From the NCBI GenBank assembly GCA_012934845.2, contig WNNJ02003807.1:62001-126000 (forward strand): a DNA stretch of 64,000 bases, given 5' to 3'. Position 1 is the stretch's first letter; every line of letters begins with the position of its first letter. Both the position numbers and the translations under genes were made by a program. The stretch comes from Pomphorhynchus laevis. Its lineage: Eukaryota; Acanthocephala; Palaeacanthocephala; Echinorhynchida; Pomphorhynchidae. Shown here one piece after another: positions 62,202-64,000 of this stretch. The notes under the pieces are model-generated. The model was not told where the DNA came from. It made no database searches and was given only the letters and a program-made list of their open reading frames with translations.

Positions 62202-62443
62202 ATTCATATAATTCAATACGAAGGCATTCACTTGTCGTGTATCAAAATAAGCAACCGTTTTGGATTGGAGTGGACTCAGATGCCCGAGTGACATCCATTG
62301 CTATGAGCAGGCGAATTTTAGACGATAATGCTTTATTTGCAAATGAGCATGTAGAATCTTCTACCCCAAATGTTGCAGCTAAAAGCTTTTTCATCAGGGA
62401 TAAGTTCTATCCAAATTTTGTATCTCGTGAATATGTAGTCTAA
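62202..62443 (+). CDS. Possible terminal exon of an unmodelled plus-strand gene
   Basis: The frame is open from just after a TAA (about 62,200) and reads QPFWIGVDSDARVTSIAMSR, RILDDNALFANEHVESSTPN, VAAKSFFIRDKFYPNF, VSREYVV and stop at 62441. The composition is strongly protein-like, unlike the AT-rich surroundings, and there is no early ATG, so it is more likely a last exon than a gene. The hydrophilic sequence ending in a hydrophobic Y-V-V resembles a PDZ-binding cytoplasmic tail. It could belong to the cadherin gene 12 kb upstream, but that link is a guess; no intermediate exon was found. Confidence 0.3.
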
Positions 62444-62865
62444 AACAATGGAGGGTTTTTCTAATCGATGCCTAAGTTATTTAAACAGAAAGCGTGTAGT
62501 GGTAGTGTTTAATTGATGAACACGAAAAATTTTACAGAATTTTGTACATTGATGTTTAGACGGTTTTAATGAAATAAACCTTTTTTACTAAGTTACATTC
62601 TAAAGTAAATTTAATAATGTAAATTACATTTACTTCAAAAAATTGTCTTTAAATTCATGCATTTGAGTAAAATGAGCATATATTTTGTTAAAACTAGATT
62701 TTTGATGAAACTGAAATTTGCGTTGTTTTCCAACTGTAATTCTTTCAAAATTTCTAATAATTTTTTAATATTATTAATTTTTTTTCAAAACTGTAAGCAA
62801 ACAAAAGGCAATAAAATAATAAAACATAAGTTAGCAACGCTAATTTGCTAAATTCGATAAAAATG

Positions 62866-64000
62866 AATGATATATGTTATAATAACTATAACGCATATCT
62901 AACAAAAATTAAACCATCATGTAATTATCCATAAATATATGGATAACATTGAATTGATAGAAGCATTAAATATTTTGAATAATTATTATTTTAAAAGTGA
63001 GGACATCTATATTGAGACAAGTAAAATGAGTTCCAATTCAAGGTAACAGTAACCTAATTACAGCTGACTTATTTTTAAGTATTACACTATTTCAAATAAA
63101 TTAGTGTAATTAATATTTCAAATATAAATCAAAATTATTTAAAAGTAGGGACATCTATATTTAGACAAGTAAAAGGTGTTCCAATGAGAGGTAATAGTAG
63201 CCCAATTATAGCTTACTTGTTTTTAAGCTTTATAGAATATGAATTTGTTCATAACTGTGTAAAAAATAAATCTAAATTATATAAAGATACGAAATATATA
63301 GTTGGATGTATTGATGATATATGTATTTAATTCTAATAATTTTTATTTAAAAGGCGAACAAATTTATCCAGGCAGCCTTATTCTTAATAAAACTAATACT
63401 AATGGTAAAGAAGGTATATATGAACATTAAATTAAAATAAAACATATTTACTTTTAAAAATGTCATATTTAAATTTCAAAAATATATTTTTGAATGAGCA
63501 TTCATGCATTCTATATAATATATGTTATAATAATTATAACGCATATGTAACAAAAATTTAACCATCAAGTACACATAAATATATGGATAAAATTGAATTA
63601 TTAGAATCCTTAAATATTTTAATAAATCAAAATTATTTAAAGGTAGGAACATCTATATTTAGACAAGTAAAAGGTGTTCCAATGGGTGGTAATAGTAGCC
63701 CAATTATAGCTGACTTGTTTTTAAGCTTCATAGAATATGAATTTGTTCATAACTGTTAAAAAAATAAATCTAAATTATATAAATATATGAAATATGTTTC
63801 GATACATTGATGATATATGTGTATTTAACTATAATAATTTTTATTCAATAAGCGAATGAATTTATCTAGAATAAATTAATAATTAATAAATTTATCCAAA
63901 TTTATTAATTATGAATTAATTCAATTCATAAAATTGAATTAATATAATCCTTTAATATTTTGATAAATCAAAATATTTAAAACCACTTTCTGTTTATAAA
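62866..64000 (+). mobile_element. Duplicated fragments of a Penelope-like reverse transcriptase
   Basis: Two units with an offset of about 650 bp (starting near 62,868 and 63,519) share TATATGTTATAAT, ACCATCA and ATATGGATAA. The second unit has an ORF 63583-63759 reading MDKIELLESLNILINQNYLK, VGTSIFRQVKGVPMGGNSSP, IIADLFLSFIEYEF: the FRQxxGxPMGxNxSPxxADLFL block of Penelope-like and related RTs. After a stop and a frameshift it continues FRYIDDICVFNYNNF, containing the catalytic YIDD. The first unit holds two partial copies of the same block (about 62,985 and 63,150) and ends with IYPGSLILNKTNTN. All copies are broken. The window ends inside the element. Confidence 0.65.

Noticed and set aside
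1-64000. CRISPR arrays, rRNA and tRNA genes
   Set aside because: No regularly spaced repeat/spacer pattern, no rRNA signature words and no B-box-like GGTTCGAATCC sequence seen; the DNA is eukaryotic nuclear.

Overview
This is nuclear DNA of an invertebrate animal. The bulk is extremely AT-rich, the genes have many GT-AG introns, and the products are metazoan: HEATR1/UTP10, a LITAF-domain protein, a VHR/DUSP3-like phosphatase and a protocadherin-like protein. Introns fall into two classes, about 43-63 bp or 400-3,350 bp. I cannot place the lineage securely. Minimal introns would suit a nematode, flatworm or rotifer, but a cadherin ectodomain in one large exon and the retroelement families argue against a caenorhabditid nematode.

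Layout. 1-14,948 (+): the last 24 exons of a HEATR1/UTP10 homologue; every exon joins in phase, and the long introns carry a 115-bp-arm foldback and a 41-bp tandem repeat. 15,154-15,966 (+): a LITAF-domain gene only about 205 bp downstream. 21,477-28,591 (-): a five-exon dual-specificity phosphatase whose third intron holds an antisense, 5'-truncated R2-like retroelement (about 22,690-25,218). 26.4-26.8, 35.7-36.2 and 39.1-40.05 kb: tandem or inverted units of about 270-370 bp with a hammerhead-like core, the best candidate here for a little-described system (retrozyme-like elements). 28.6-48.2 kb is otherwise almost gene-free AT-rich repeat sequence with a few short coding-like stretches, a remnant of another R2-like element and several perfect hairpins. 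48,266-50,143 (+): the cadherin exon. 50,327-52,952: a 355-bp inverted repeat with a loop of about 1.9 kb. About 53.8-56.1 kb (-): a decayed Jockey/CR1-type element. 58,055-61,079 (+): a nearly full-length R2-like element. 62.9-64.0 kb: duplicated fragments of a Penelope-like reverse transcriptase.

The host genes are unrelated housekeeping or signalling genes: ribosome biogenesis, endolysosomal membrane, phosphatase signalling and adhesion. The coherent story is the mobile layer. Four reverse-transcriptase lineages coexist with short ribozyme-like tandem units that would need reverse transcriptase supplied in trans. The R2-like and Jockey elements stand out as GC-richer islands, and they decay mostly by in-frame stop codons rather than frameshifts.
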